A DNA stretch of 64,000 nucleotides from Tetragonia tetragonoides (taxonomy: Eukaryota > Streptophyta > Magnoliopsida > Caryophyllales > Aizoaceae). Shown one piece after another: positions 31,954 through 43,596 of the stretch. The stretch's first letter is position 1, and every line of letters starts with the position of its first letter. Below the pieces are notes generated by a model that searched no databases, had not been told where the DNA came from, and worked only from the letters and a program-made list of their open reading frames with translations. The DNA is taken from the NCBI GenBank assembly GCA_038025085.1, contig CM076140.1:37261501-37325500 (forward strand). The letters run 5' to 3'. A program made the position numbers and the translations under genes.

Positions 31954-33503
31954 TATTATAGACGATTTGTGGAAGGTTTATCAAAGATTGCGCAGCCAAT
32001 CACGAATAAACGACAAAGTTTGTATGGTCCGACAAGTGTGAGACTGCTTTCCAAGAGTTGAAGAAACGTCTTACAAGTGCACCTATTTTGACATTGCCGT
32101 CAGGAACAGAAGGATATGAGGTCTACCGTGACGCGTCTAAGCATGGCTTAGGTCGTGTCTTGATGCAACATGGAAAGGTTGTGGCTTACACCTCACGACA
32201 AATGAAGAAGCATGAAGACAACTATCCTACGCACGATCTAGAACTTGCTGCTGTCGTATCTGCGTTGAAGATTTGGCGACATTACCTGTATGATTCCGCA
32301 GTCAAGATGTTTACTGATCACAAGAGTCTCAAGTATATCTTTACGCAGAAAGAGTTGAACATGTGCCAAAGGAGATGGCTAGAACTTTTGACGGAGTACG
32401 ACATCGATATCCAATACCACGAGGGTAAAGCGAACGTAGTCGCTGATGCTTTGAGTAGGAAGACTCAACATTCGTTAAACACTGCTTTAGTGCTTCCCAA
32501 GGAGATCATACGTGACTTGCAAAGTCTTGAGGTAGAGATTGTGTTTCAAGGTGACGTTCAATGTACCTTAGCACATATGACTGTTCGACCAACACTGCAT
32601 GAAGAGATCAAAGATAAACAAAGTGGTGATGAGGATCTTCAGCGGATTCTAAACCACAAAGACGAGGGTAGGTCCGAGGACTTCACTTTGGGCCAAGATG
32701 GAATTATGAGATTTCGAGAACGTTTTTGCGTACCCAATGACCCAGATATCAAAAGTCAGATTCTGGGTGAAGCTCATAATACACCGTATTCTGTACATCC
32801 TTGTGGAGATAAGCTTTACAAAGATCTTCGCCAAGTGTTCTGGTGGAAAGGCATGAAACAAGATGTCGCTGAGTTCCTAGCGAAGTGTTTGACATGTCAG
32901 AAGGTCAAGATCAAGCACAAAAGACCAGGTGGAATGGTACAATCACTGGAAGTTCCTACCTGGAAATGAAATTTGATTTCTATGGATTTTGTCATGGGTT
33001 TACCTTTGACACAAAAGAAGAACAACGCCATTTGGGTGGTTGTAGATCGTTTGACGAAGGTCGCACAATTCATCCCTATGCACGACACGTGGGAAATGGA
33101 GAAACTGGTCGACGCGTACGTCAAGGATGTCATGAGACTTCATGGTGTACCTGAAGATATTGTTTCTGATAGAGACTCGAGATTTCTCTCTAACTTTTGG
33201 CAGAAATTACAAGAAGCTTTCGGAAGCAAATTGAAGTTTAGTACCGCTTTTCATCCTGCAACAGATGGCCAGACGGAAAGGACAATCCAGACTCTAGAGG
33301 ATATGCTTCGAGCGTGTGCCCTCGAACACCAAGGTTCGTGGGATAAACACATTCCGTTGATCAAATTTTCTTACAACAATAGCTATCATTCAAGCATTGA
33401 TCGAGCTCTATATGAAGCCTTGTATGGTAGGAAGTGTAGATCGCCTGTATGTTGGAACGACATTAGCGAGACTGCAGTTTTGGGTCCTGATATGATCCAG
33501 TAG
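31954..33503 (+). pseudogene. gypsy RNase H and integrase
   Basis: After a frameshift near 32010 the frame resumes with the connection and RNase H ([43 protein letters not shown]). The integrase zinc-binding region is [11 protein letters not shown] with CLTCQKVK near 32890. The catalytic core shows [16 protein letters not shown] near 33168 and the [12 protein letters not shown] segment near 33264. A TGA at 32967 replaces an expected Trp and a TAG at 33501 replaces a Gln. Confidence 0.9.
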
Positions 33504-34063
33504 ACTGTCGACATTGTGAAGGTGATTCAGACGAAGATGCGAAGTGCACAAGATCGCCAGAAATCATATGCAGATAGATGTCGTAGACCTGAAGAATTTG
33601 AGGTGGGAAGCAAGGTACTTTTGCGAGTATCTCCTACCAAGGGTGTTATGCGTTTTGGTCGTAAGGGGAAGTTAAGTCCTCGTTACATTGGACCTTACGA
33701 GATCCTAGAGAGGATTGGTGAAGTTGCTTATCATCTAGCTTTACCTGTAGAACTTGAGAAAGTCCACAATGTCTTTCACGTCTCTCAACTGAAGCGATAC
33801 GTATAGGATCCAACTCATGTCGTTTAACCTGAAACGATCGAACTTGACGAGAGTTTGACATATGAAGAACGTCCGATCGAGATCACCGACCGCAAAGAGC
33901 GCTCGAGTCGCACAAAGACTATTCCGATTGTGAAAGTTATTTGGTCCTGCCATGGTCAAGAAGAGGCAACATGGGAAGCTGAATCCATGATGCGCGAGAA
34001 GTACCCAGAACTCTTTCTTGAAGGTACTAATTCCATTCGAGTTTCGGGACGAAGCCCTTTTTA
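33504..34063 (+). pseudogene. gypsy integrase C-terminus with chromodomain-like tail
   Basis: The GPY/F module is present (RKGKLSPRYIGPYEILERIG, then HNVFHVSQLKRYV). A tail follows that contains PIVKVIWSCHGQEEATWEAE and MREKYPELF, the usual end of chromovirus integrases. This domain directs integration to heterochromatin in related elements. Stops occur at 33804 and 33825. Confidence 0.85.
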
Positions 34064-34307
34064 AGGAGGGTAGAATGTCACACCTAATAATTTCGTGTTT
34101 TGGTTTACCGCTTTGCACGAGTGGCATGTTCTAGCATTGCATGCTGCACTGCTAATCGACCTAGATCACAACCGTAGTACACGCATTGCATTGTCGTTGT
34201 CCGAAAATCGATTTATACCTTCGTATGGGTAAACTCGTTTCGTCATTGAGAAGTGATTACTTCATGTTTCAAGTTTCGCGACGAAACTTCTCTTAAGGAG
34301 GGTAGAA
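34064..34307 (+). repeat. duplicated 3' junction: two polypurine tracts 229 bp apart
   Basis: TTAAGGAGGGTAGAATGT occurs twice. The first copy is followed by CACACC at about 34082, and the second by GATAACCC at 34311, where the 3' LTR starts. The preceding TTTCG.GACGAA block is also repeated. The 229-bp stretch between them looks like the start of a different, related LTR. Confidence 0.8.
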
Positions 34308-36755
34308 TGTGATAACCCAATATTTTCTATAATTATAATATCGATTTATAATTCATTTATAAATAGTTTTGGAGATTTAAATCGTATATTTATTTAACGA
34401 TTTGATTTACTCAAAATAAGCCATAATAATATTAATTATTATTATGGGAATTTCGGGATTTATAATTATCAAATTGAGGGATTTAGTTAAAATGGTTTTG
34501 TATATGAATAAGGCTTATTCATATTGTTTTAATTGGTTTTAATTAGCATTTAATTAGTTTTAATTATTTTTAATTAGCAATTTAATCAGAAAATAATCCT
34601 AATTCTAGTAGGGTTTGACTTTCTTTGACCAAACACCTATATAAGCTAAGAGATGGGCCAGTTGATCAGTTGCAAAAACTAAGCCAAAAACCCCAATTCT
34701 CTCTTTCTCTCCTCCCTCACGGTTTCACTCTCTCCCCACCGCACGCCTTCTCTCTCTCCCTCTCCCCTTGCTTTCACCGGCGAGCTCACCGACGAGCTGC
34801 TGCATCACCGCCACCTTCACCATGGTGAGTTTTCTCTCTCCTCTCCTTTCTCTTTCACGCGTTGCTTTCTCTTCCTCTTGTTTTCTCTTTTATTCACAAT
34901 CTGTTTCTCTTTCACCATGGTCGCTCTCTTGCTGCCGGAAACAACCAGAGGTCGCCGCCTCTCCGGTCGTCGGTGCCCCGCCATTGGTGAGCAACCATCT
35001 TCCTTCTCTTCCTTTTCTCTTTCTTTCGTTCCCTTTCGCTCTCTCTTTATTTTCTCTCTCCTTCGTGGTTGTGTACCGTGAGCCACCACGGTGGACCCAC
35101 CACCACCACCGGCGTTGGTGGGTGGTTGGGGGTCACCGGGGAGGCCATGGACACCTTTGGTGGTGTTCGTAGTCGTGGCTTATGGGCCACGCAAGTGGTT
35201 TTGTATTTTCGCGTTTTCGGAATTAACGTGCAGGTTTTTCACGATTTTCAGCATTTTTATTTATTTGTTTTAATTTTTCTTTACTTGTTTGGAACCCGAA
35301 TTTGGATTTTCCATATCCTAGATTGGTTGTAATAAATCAAGTAATTTAATAAAATATTAGTTTACAGTTTCAGTACTGTTTGGATTTTCGTATTTATTAA
35401 TTATGTCTCGGTAATTGTTTTTAATTAGGAGCAAACGGACAAGCGTGATCGGGTTGTGATTAGCCAAGTTACCTACTGCTTAGTGAGCGTTTGTTAGGTA
35501 AGCGATTGTGCCTATCTCTTTCCAAAGCCCCATCAAAACTATTTTGATGTGTTATGTGCTAATTGATTATTATTGTGAATTTAATATGCGAAGCATGATT
35601 AAATTATATCGTCGTTAATTATGAGAATTTGAAATATATTCTTCGCTGTAAATATGATTTATATTGAGTATGATAAGTTTATAATGTTTCGTTAATTAAT
35701 TAGTTCATATGCTAATTAATGTTTAATTATGGCGATGTTGAATTTCTAATATTATTATGATATAATAATATGTGCTATTTGAAATGGGATATTATTGAGG
35801 GCTAATGAGCACCTACTATTATATTGGATGGTTTATTTGTGAAAGTCTAATTTTTGGATATCATGATTTACTGTCGAAGTGCTGCCGAAATTTTGTTAGA
35901 CATATATGAAGCATGATTATTGTTAATATACATTTATGTCGTAATCGTCGTTATTATTATTCATTATCATGAGCATGAAATGAAGTAGTATGTCGTGGTC
36001 TCATTGTACCACTAGGTCAATCAATGCAAGTATGTGAATTGTATTAAATGAGAATAAGACTCCTAATGGATCCGTAGGAGTAGCCGAGCTATCGAGACTT
36101 ATCTAATTGATGTAGTCTAGGGATGCGTGATTCCCAAGTTACTTTTATGGACACCTCGTAGTGTGTTCGGGACGGATCATTCCCCATTGTTTAATTCTCT
36201 ACATATCGATTATTATGTTAGAGGTACTGTGAATATACACTAGCGTAAGTCCATGGCATGTCTATATCTATCTATGAACAGTATGGGTAATCGTTGTTTT
36301 ATTCGCTCTCTTATCTCTCTAATCAAGATGGTTTATCTATTTGTGTTTGAATGATCACTAAAGCAAGAATTACATGTAATTGAATATTGAGTATGCGTGT
36401 GCTTGATTGTATGACTACTTGTGCATGCAAATGAATTTCAATGATTCTTCTAAAACCCAGGTAATGTTTGCGAAAGTGTTTTTACTGGGTATGGACGGCA
36501 TTTATTCAGTTTATCTGATTCTTGTTTTCTTTTGTTTCTTCTCTTTTCTTCTGTACCTTGTTTCCCTGATATTTATGTTTAATTTGTTTAGATGCTTCCT
36601 TTAATACCTAGTTTCCCTTTCTTCTTAGCATTTACTCCTTAGCGATAAATGTTGCAGTAGCACTCCCTTGGGTCCGTAACGGTTCAGTGGTGTCGAGTCG
36701 TGGACAGCGACGTCGATAGTTGCCTTGAAATCGTTACGAATTCGGGGGTGTTACA
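34308..36755 (+). repeat. 3' LTR of the gypsy element
   Basis: A 2448-bp LTR starting TGTGATAACCC and ending GGGGGTGTTACA, followed by the duplication GTTTG. It lacks about 187 bp relative to the 5' LTR at about 36564. Confidence 0.93.
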
Positions 36756-36795
36756 GTTTGATATCCAAGAGAGTGTACGACGCTGATTGCTGCAG
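36756..36795 (+). pseudogene. second kinase fragment, 3' remainder
   Basis: After one copy of the target duplication the sequence reads LISKRVYDAD, matching LISKRVFNAE of the first kinase fragment. It then runs into LINE sequence at about 36796, so the exon is cut again. Confidence 0.65.
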
Positions 36796-37121
36796 GAGTC
36801 TATGAAATTTGGAAGGAGAGAAGTAGCATATGCTTCAACAAGAAAGTCTTGTCCAATGACAGAATCTTTCAGCAAATCCAGTTCATTGAGGGTTCGATTA
36901 CATAAAATGTCAGTTAAGAAACTGAGTAGAAATTTGATTATGTAGGTTATTTTGTTCTGCTTATTGTTGTCTTTGTTGGTTGTATAGAGTTGTTTTACAG
37001 GGACCAAGGCCATTAAGCATCCTACCTAGTAGGTAGTTTAACCCCTTGGTTTTGGTTACCTTTACGGTGTAATATCCTTGTTTGGTGATGAAATTTCCTA
37101 ATTCGCACCCAAAAAAAAAAA
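36796..37121 (+). pseudogene. LINE 3'-end fragment with poly(A)
   Basis: The translation AGVYEIWKERSSICFNKK is the conserved block near the end of plant LINE ORF2 (IW.ERN...F). It is followed by 3' UTR and an A-run at 37111-37121. It is 5'-truncated and joined to the kinase remnant. Confidence 0.65.
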
Positions 37122-37180
37122 TTTTGTACTACCCTAATTATCTATGTTGTTTGATATTTTATGTTCTCTTTTCCTTTTTA

Positions 37181-37185
37181 GTTAT
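37181..37185. repeat. target-site duplication GTTAT, left copy
   Basis: GTTAT is repeated at 56569-56573, just outside the other LTR. It confirms that the 19.4-kb interval between was one insertion. Confidence 0.85.
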
Positions 37186-38517
37186 TGTAAGGACCTGGAA
37201 TCGTTTTCTACCATGGAGTGTGTCCTTGTAGAAAATTTGTATGCTGGGGGATTAGATAAGTTCAAGGAACCGCCGAGTTTAAAAGCATTTGAAAAGCCTT
37301 GAATTGAATAAAACCCTTGAAAGAGGTCAAAATTTTGTACCGACGTTTTACCAAAGGGACAACCCAGTAGCGCGAAAAGTGAAATAATCATTTTATAGAA
37401 AGACTCCCACTTATATAGAACATATGAGTACCCAAAAATAAAGGGTTCGGGGGCGAAGGTACGAGTGGGAAGGTCTTAGGCACACAAGTCGCCGTTTTAT
37501 GACGGCCTTTACTAACTCAAGTTTGCTTAATAATTCAAAGACATGATTCCCATGCAAAACCGAATTAACAACATAGATTAGACTATTAGTTGGTTCACCA
37601 CAAGTATCACGACTTTTGTTATTGACCCATATTTAGACATGCATTTGATTGGCAAGTTGAGTATTACGACAGCTATACATGCTTATTTACGGAATTGAAA
37701 GACGATATTTAGGAAGCAATAAAAGACATGATTAGCATGATATCTACATATTGACTACTAGAAAATAAACAGTTAAGCAATTAATTTGATTTGAGCCCTC
37801 AGGAGTTTAGTACCTGAACTGTAGGCTATTTAGAAAATGAATAATAAAATTAGATCTCAAACAAAGAAAAGAATTGATTTGAAAGAAAGAGGGAAAAGCT
37901 CAGTGTTAATACCCCTGAGAATAGAGGTTGTCAACTATAGACTGTGTGTTTTGAACTGAAGGTGGAGGGTCATATTCATAGTGGACGGAGTAGGGTTGAT
38001 CGGGTGAAAAGATAGAGCCGAGAGGTGAAAAGATCGGATGAAAAAGTTGGCGCCAGCTGGCTCAGCGGGAGCCGCTGGCGGCTCTGGCCACATCCGCTAG
38101 CGGTTCTGGAAAATGATTCACAGCCGCTAGCGGCTCAGGCTGAGCCGTTGGCGGCTCTCGAGCTGCCAGCTGGGTGTCGTCATTTAACGACATCTATTCA
38201 GTCCTTTTTTGGGATTTTTTGGATAAAATTGAATATTCCGAAAATGTGAAAATACCGTTTTAACTTTCTTGCAATGAAAGACGATTTTTCCCTCGATTGA
38301 CAACTTTGTAATCGAGGGTCGGAAAAGGACACGAGAGGTGTCGTTGGAAAGTCCTTGATCGAGACTTTTGAATGTGATTGAGATAAAGGAGCAATTTCGA
38401 CAAACTTGAGACCTCATTTTACCTATCAAAGCAACAATAACATTCAAGTATATAAATTACTCCTTTCATCATCAGGCTTTTGCGGAGAAATCTGAAGACG
38501 CGTTTTAGGCGTCTACA
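37186..38517 (-). repeat. 3' LTR of the Ogre-like element
   Basis: A 1332-bp LTR (plus strand TGTAAGGACC to GTCTACA). It aligns with 55276-56568 throughout. The GC-rich palindrome region at 38064-38165 has one more unit than the other LTR. Confidence 0.92.
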
Positions 38518-38534
38518 GAAGCCCCCACTTTTAT
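38518..38534 (-). other. polypurine tract of the Ogre-like element
   Basis: The minus strand reads ATAAAAGTGGGGGCTTC directly before the LTR start TGTAGACGCC. Together with the primer-binding site it sets the element's orientation. Confidence 0.8.
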
Positions 38535-39060
38535 CGAGCTTGAGTAGAAACGAAGATCAAAGTATTGCGAAGGCGACATGCAGGATGCTGATGTGCACTT
38601 GGTGTATGAGAGTGTACAGTATGCATGCAAATTAGGCAAACCTTGAATGAAACACGCTCGGTGGATGCTAAGATCTAATCTCTTTGAACACAAAAAAGAA
38701 ATAAATGTAGTGGTTAAAAGTGGCAAAATGCTCTCGATGGAGAATTGATGCATGCAAGGGACTTGTATTCAGCTAAAATGAAAATGTTAGCGAGACAACG
38801 CAACCACGGGTTTTGTGCGTGATTGGCTGTAGATGGAAAGTAGCACTTTTGAGAGTGAATAGTATGGAATGCTTTATCCTCAACAAACAGTGACTAAGCA
38901 CTACTCTGCGGATGCTGAGATTTCGTCCTTGCACGAGAAACGAAAAAGTCGACGAGACAACGCAATCAAAATGACGGCTGTAAATGGTTAGAAAACAACT
39001 GAACAATTTAAATGCACTACCTTAAACAATCATTGATTGAAACATATGAAAAAAACAAAG
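38535..39060. other. 3' untranslated region next to the 3' LTR
   Basis: No gene. Imperfect repeats of GACGAGACAACGCAA-type words occur at about 38790 and 38950. They lead into the tandem array. Confidence 0.5.
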
Positions 39061-39640
39061 GACAGTATAATCGCACTAGCTTAACCAATCATTTACTGAC
39101 ACAAAAATAAAAGGGGATCGTGTAACCACACTAGCTTAAGCAGTCATTGACTGAGACAAATAAATAGTCTCGAATAAAAGGGACAGTTTAATCGCACTAG
39201 CTTAAGCGATCATTGACTGATACAAATGAGTAGCCTCGAATAAAAAAGGGACATTATAACCGCACTAGCTTAAGAAATCATTGATTGACACAAATTAGTA
39301 GCCTCGAATAAAAAAAAGGGGACAGTATAACCACACTAGATTAAGTAGTCATTGAGTGACACAAATGAGTAGCCTCGAATAAAAAGGGACAGTATAACTG
39401 CTCTTGCGATCATTGACTGACACAACTGAGTAGCCTTGAATAAAAAGGGACAGTTTAACCGCACTAGTTTAAGTGATCAATGACTGGCACAAATGAGTAG
39501 CCTCGAATAAAAAGGACAGTTTAACTGCTCTTGCGATTATTGGCTGTCACGAATGAGTAGCCTCAAATAAAAAAGGGACAGTTTAACCGCTCTTGCGACC
39601 ATTGCCAGTCACGAATGAGTAGCCTCTAATAAATGAATAG
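39061..39640. repeat. tandem array, about 62-70 bp units
   Basis: About nine units begin with GGGACAGTWTAAYCGC and end with GAGTAGCCTCGAATAAAA. Starts lie near 39062, 39116, 39182, 39251, 39321, 39389, 39451, 39513 and 39578. Unit length and sequence vary. A shorter 19-20-bp sub-repeat (AATAAATGAATAGCCTCG) follows at 39630-39710. Tandem repeats in the 3' UTR are a known feature of Ogre/Tat elements and a source of satellites. Confidence 0.9.
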
Positions 39641-40540
39641 CCTCGAATGAACAGCCTTGAATAAATGAATAACCTTGAATAAATGAATAGCCTCGAATAA
39701 ATGAATAGTAGAAATTAGCATAAAACTTAGTGCTAAATAGTGTTAGAAAATACTTGGGCTTGTGCATTTCGAGGAGCCAGCAAAACAAATGAGTTAGTTT
39801 TACCTGATAGTATTATTGTACCGTAAAATGGACAGACTGTTGAATTTTGAATTTGCGGGCCAAGGGTCCGTTCCCACGCGCTTGGTACTGATCTTCGTTA
39901 CGAACAGTTGTGTCGAATAACAAACTTTGGGCTGAAAGAACTGCTGTGGGGTCAGCGTAGGGCTCGTGCATGCAGGCCAGCCACAGGGCTGATGGCTCAG
40001 GTTGTCGAGGCGGGAGCCGATGGCGATCATTATTAGAGGCTCTTGCGACCATTTACTGTCACGAATGAGTAGCCTCGAATAAAAAAGGGACAGTTTATCC
40101 GCTCTTGCGACCATTACCAGTCACGAATGAGTAGCCTCTAATAAATGAATAGCCTCGATTAAATAAATAACCTCAAATGAATAGCCTTGAATAAATGAAT
40201 AGCCTTGAATAAATGAATAATTGAAATTAGCATAAAACTTAGTGCTAAATAGTGTTAGAAAATACTTGGGCTTGTGCATTTCAAGGAGCCTGCAAAACAA
40301 ATGAGTTAGTTTTACCTGATAGTAGTATTGTACCGTAAAACGGACAGACTGTTGAATTTTGAATTTGGGGGCCAAGGGTCCGTTCCCGCGCACTTGGTAC
40401 TGATCTTCGTTACGAACAACTGTGTCGAATAGCAAACTTTGGGCTGAAAGAACTGGTCTGGGGTCAATGTGGGGCCCGTGCGTGCAGGCCAGCCAAGGCC
40501 GGAGCCGCTGGTGGCTCAAGTTGTCAAGGCCGGAGCCGCT
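39577..40540. repeat. 512-bp tandem duplication
   Basis: The block 39577-40088 is repeated from 40089 to about 40540, including the last array units, the sequence TAGCATAAAACTTAGTGCTA and a GC-rich end. The copies differ by scattered substitutions. Confidence 0.85.
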
Positions 40541-40550
40541 GCCGGCCCTC
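40497..40550. repeat. GC-rich palindromic motif cluster near antisense gene 1
   Basis: Two copies of GGAGCCGCTG with their inverted partners (GGTGGCTC, CCGGCC) lie about 110 bases upstream of the first donor site of antisense gene 1. Related motifs are in both LTRs and at 43972-44027. Confidence 0.7.
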
Positions 40551-40660
40551 GTTGAGGCCAATAAACTGGATATTCGTGGGCTTCAGCACGCGTTTTTATT
40601 CATTGTCTTCCTCACCAACCGAGAGTGCTCCACCATTGTCGAAGCTTCAAATTCTTAGCA

Positions 40661-40799
40661 GGTAAGTTGATTCTTGAATAATTTTCTTTCTTTTTGTCTT
40701 TAATTTGCTTGATTTTTCGCCTAGTAGCTGAATTTTGAGTTGCATTGTGGAATGGGTGCCTGTATGTTGCAAATCTGACACTTGGAAATTTTCACTTGT
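40661..40799 (+). other. putative intron in the 5' UTR of antisense gene 1
   Basis: The donor CAG/GTAAGTT at 40660 and a T-rich stretch ending TTGTAG at about 40799 fit a plant intron. It ends about 30 bases before the ATG at 40829. Confidence 0.5.
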
Positions 40800-40828
40800 A
40801 GAGAGAGAATGCTTGAAAGTGCTTGTTA

Positions 40829-43596
40829 ATGGCTCCCAAGGATAAAGGGAAGAATCCTATGACTAGGGAGGAGGAAAATAGGGACCTTTTTTGTAATGGG
40901 TTTTCTTTATCTTAGAGACCTCCTCCTCATCTTATGGACCGGACGAACTTGTATTAGGACTCATTTATGCGTGTGGACTGGCGTTCTGCGGAGGCCTGGG
41001 ACCGCTGTGGCTTTTGCTTGACGGACCTAGTCTCTTGTCCAACTTGCGTCTGGTATGTTTCTGACTTTCTTGGTTTTGTTTATTTTGTACTGAAAACTTG
41101 AACTGTTAGTGCTTCGGCACAAGGACAAATTGAGATTGTACTCGATTGGTGGTCAATTGTGTAGAATATTTGTGTAGAATTATCTGGATTGGAATTGTAG
41201 TGTATAGGGTATTGAAAATTTTGTTGTTTGTCGTCTAGGGAGTTGGCACATATTTGCAGACTCATGGGTCCACGTCGCACTGGGCCATTATGCTAGACTC
41301 TTTTTCTAGTAGGACAAGGGAGTTGATTCGGGCTTCAGGTTTTGAGGCTTTTTTTGTATGTTATTCCGTCTTGTTATACGGGTGATACTCGAGTGATTTT
41401 CCGTAGTCTGCTAGAGAGGTTTTGGGACACCATGAACACCTTTCATACCCCTGCGGGAGAGATGTTTCCCATCCCATATCAGTTTGTTGTACTGACGGGT
41501 TTGACCTAGAGGGCGTTCTTTGCTGTATGATGCGAGCTACCACTTACAGGTAGATAGATGGCTTGAGCTGTATGGGCCTGTTGCTCTTACTTTTGATGGG
41601 GACCGAGTTTCCTTGCCGAGGTTGTGGGAGGCTTTGACCGAGCAGGGGTTCATTGAGGTTCAGAGAGCTCTTATCTTTTTAGCTTATCTGTTGGGTGCGA
41701 CCATCTTCGCTCAGAAGAATAGTGTGTGTCAGATCGGCTTTCTGCCTTGCTTGGAGGATTTGACCGTAGTACATGAGTACAATTTTGGTGCTCCTACTTA
41801 TGATTACTTAGTGAGATGGTGTCGACAGGCTTGTAGGCCTAAGTCGACGACTCAGAGGACGTCTATTCCTTGTCCTTGGAGGATACTAGAGGTATGTATA
41901 TCTTTTTGTTCTTTGTACATATGCACGCTCTGTAATTGACTTGTATCTTGATTGTTTCCATAAGTATGGCAGTTGTGGTTTTTTTGAATATTTTCCAGCT
42001 TTCAATCCTTATCATCCTGGCTTGAGGATGTTTCCACTAGGTGCGCGGTAGGTTGGTAGAGATAGTCATCCGTTTTCCTCTCTGGAGGATTTACGGGTTT
42101 TGTTTGAAAGTCGAGCTGCGTCAGAGGCATTTTTTCCTTGACATGTGTTTCGGTTCATTTGGGTGTGAATGAACTCTGATCTTGCATTCTGTAGATGTTG
42201 TGGACTGCTTTTGACAATGTCCCTGAGGTCCCGTCTTACATCACTACTGAGTCTTACAGGGTGTCTACCCTACGATTTGTGTTTGAGGGGGCATTTATTT
42301 TTGAATGGTACCTAGGAGACCATTTGACTCGGCTGATATCTCCTCGCTTGGCTAGCCATTTGGTTCCGGAGGATCCTCCTATGACCATGTTTCACCTGCA
42401 TTGTCAAAGCGTAGCTGACTTGGTTGTTGTTGTTCGGGGCGTTGAGGCCATGCAGTTTGTATTACCGGAGGTTGAGGGTTTAGACCGCACAACAGTATAC
42501 CTCGCATACTGTTTGGATCGTTTGATGCCAGACCTTACTTCCGAGGTAAAATCTTGATTCATGTCTTATAGTTGTATATGTAGCATGCTGACTTTTGTGT
42601 CTTTGTAGGCGGATGTGCGACTCCCGGTGGGCATAGGAGGTCTCGTCCTAGATTCCCTCACAGTCAGCCCCCGAATATACCCTTACCGAGTACTGAGGTG
42701 AGTTACATTGGCGAAGAGTGGGGGTCGCATAAAATAGGAGTTTCCTCTACATGGTACTGATGGAGAGGCGGTAGAGGGTTTATCGTTGCCTAATGATTGT
42801 GTGGGGGTAAGTTTTTATCTTCCCTTGTTTGTTGATTTGTATTGTTTTCGAATGCTGACTTTATCTCTTGTCTTTTTCTGTAGCTGAACTGGGAACAAAC
42901 TTCTCAAGTCTTCTAGCTCATTCACTTATTGAAGAAGGGCTATAGCCGGGTGATGGGCCGAGGAAACATTTCTCGATCTGGGACTGCAAGTGTGAGTACA
43001 TTTTGTCTTTTTTTAAACCAAGTGAGGTGTTTAGTTTAACATTCTTGTCTTGATCTTGTATAGATGTCGTAGTCTTCGTCCTTAGTGGGACCACGACACT
43101 CATCTGCGAGAGTTTCTTCAGCGAGTAGACCATCTTTTGATCAATCTCCTACTGCTGGGGTGGCTAGGCATCCTCATGCGGAGGTGACTGGGCCGTCTAA
43201 GCCACACCTTCATATGCCGAAGATGTTTCCTTTAGCGAATTTTCAGCCTTCTTTGAGTAGTAGGACTGTCATGGCTCCTGCGAGTGGAGGTTAGGCAAAT
43301 ACTCCTGGATAGGGTACGACTCAAGCTGGGCCTTCGCTTCAGAATGTTGCTATGGATTTTACTAGCCAGGCTATGGAGATTTTCGGGTCAGGGCCTTCGG
43401 CAGGTACCCCTATGCATGCGCCTTTGTTTGATGGCCGAGATATGAGGTCTACTTACAACAGGCCAACATACAGCTCATTCAATACTCAGGGCTCTTTCCA
43501 CTATTCAGGGGGGGGGGGAGCTTTAGTCATGGGCCCGCTTTTGAGGATGAGGTTGATAGCAATGGCGATGATAGCCCAAGTGACACCATTTGAGTA
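40829..43596 (+). pseudogene. plant mobile domain gene, antisense within the Ogre-like element
   Basis: It starts at MAPKDKGKNPMTREEEN. Segments spread over several exons match the plant mobile domain: ERFWDTMNTFHTPAGEMFPI near 41416, LGATIFAQKN near 41693, GAPTYDYLVRWCRQACRP near 41788, WFFEYFPAFNPYHPG near 41974 and LISPRLASHLVPEDPP near 42334. Introns with GT/AG ends fit at about 41053-41238, 41890-41965, 42140-42194 and 42546-42608. The C-terminal part (43085-43596) is rich in Ser, Pro and Gly. Stops (e.g. 40914, 41506, 43292) and frameshifts near 41350 and 41520 show decay. Its orientation is opposite to gag-pro. Such antisense ORFs are reported for Tat-lineage elements. Confidence 0.72.

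Larger units (their letters stand above)
25243..36755 (+). mobile_element. Ty3/gypsy chromovirus-like retrotransposon, degenerate, 11.5 kb
   Basis: Long LTRs (TGTGATA...GTGTTACA), a tRNA-Met primer-binding site, an extra ORF, gag-pol with protease, reverse transcriptase, RNase H and integrase in gypsy order, and a C-terminal chromodomain-like segment. The TTTCG.GACGAA plus polypurine tract before the 3' LTR resembles the Tekay/Del branch; this lineage call is an inference. Gag-pol is a single frame within each half, broken by nonsense codons and one frameshift near 32010. Confidence 0.92.

Noticed and set aside
39061..39640. CRISPR-like repeat array
   Set aside because: Units are variable in length and have no separate spacers. 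It is a plant retroelement 3' UTR minisatellite.
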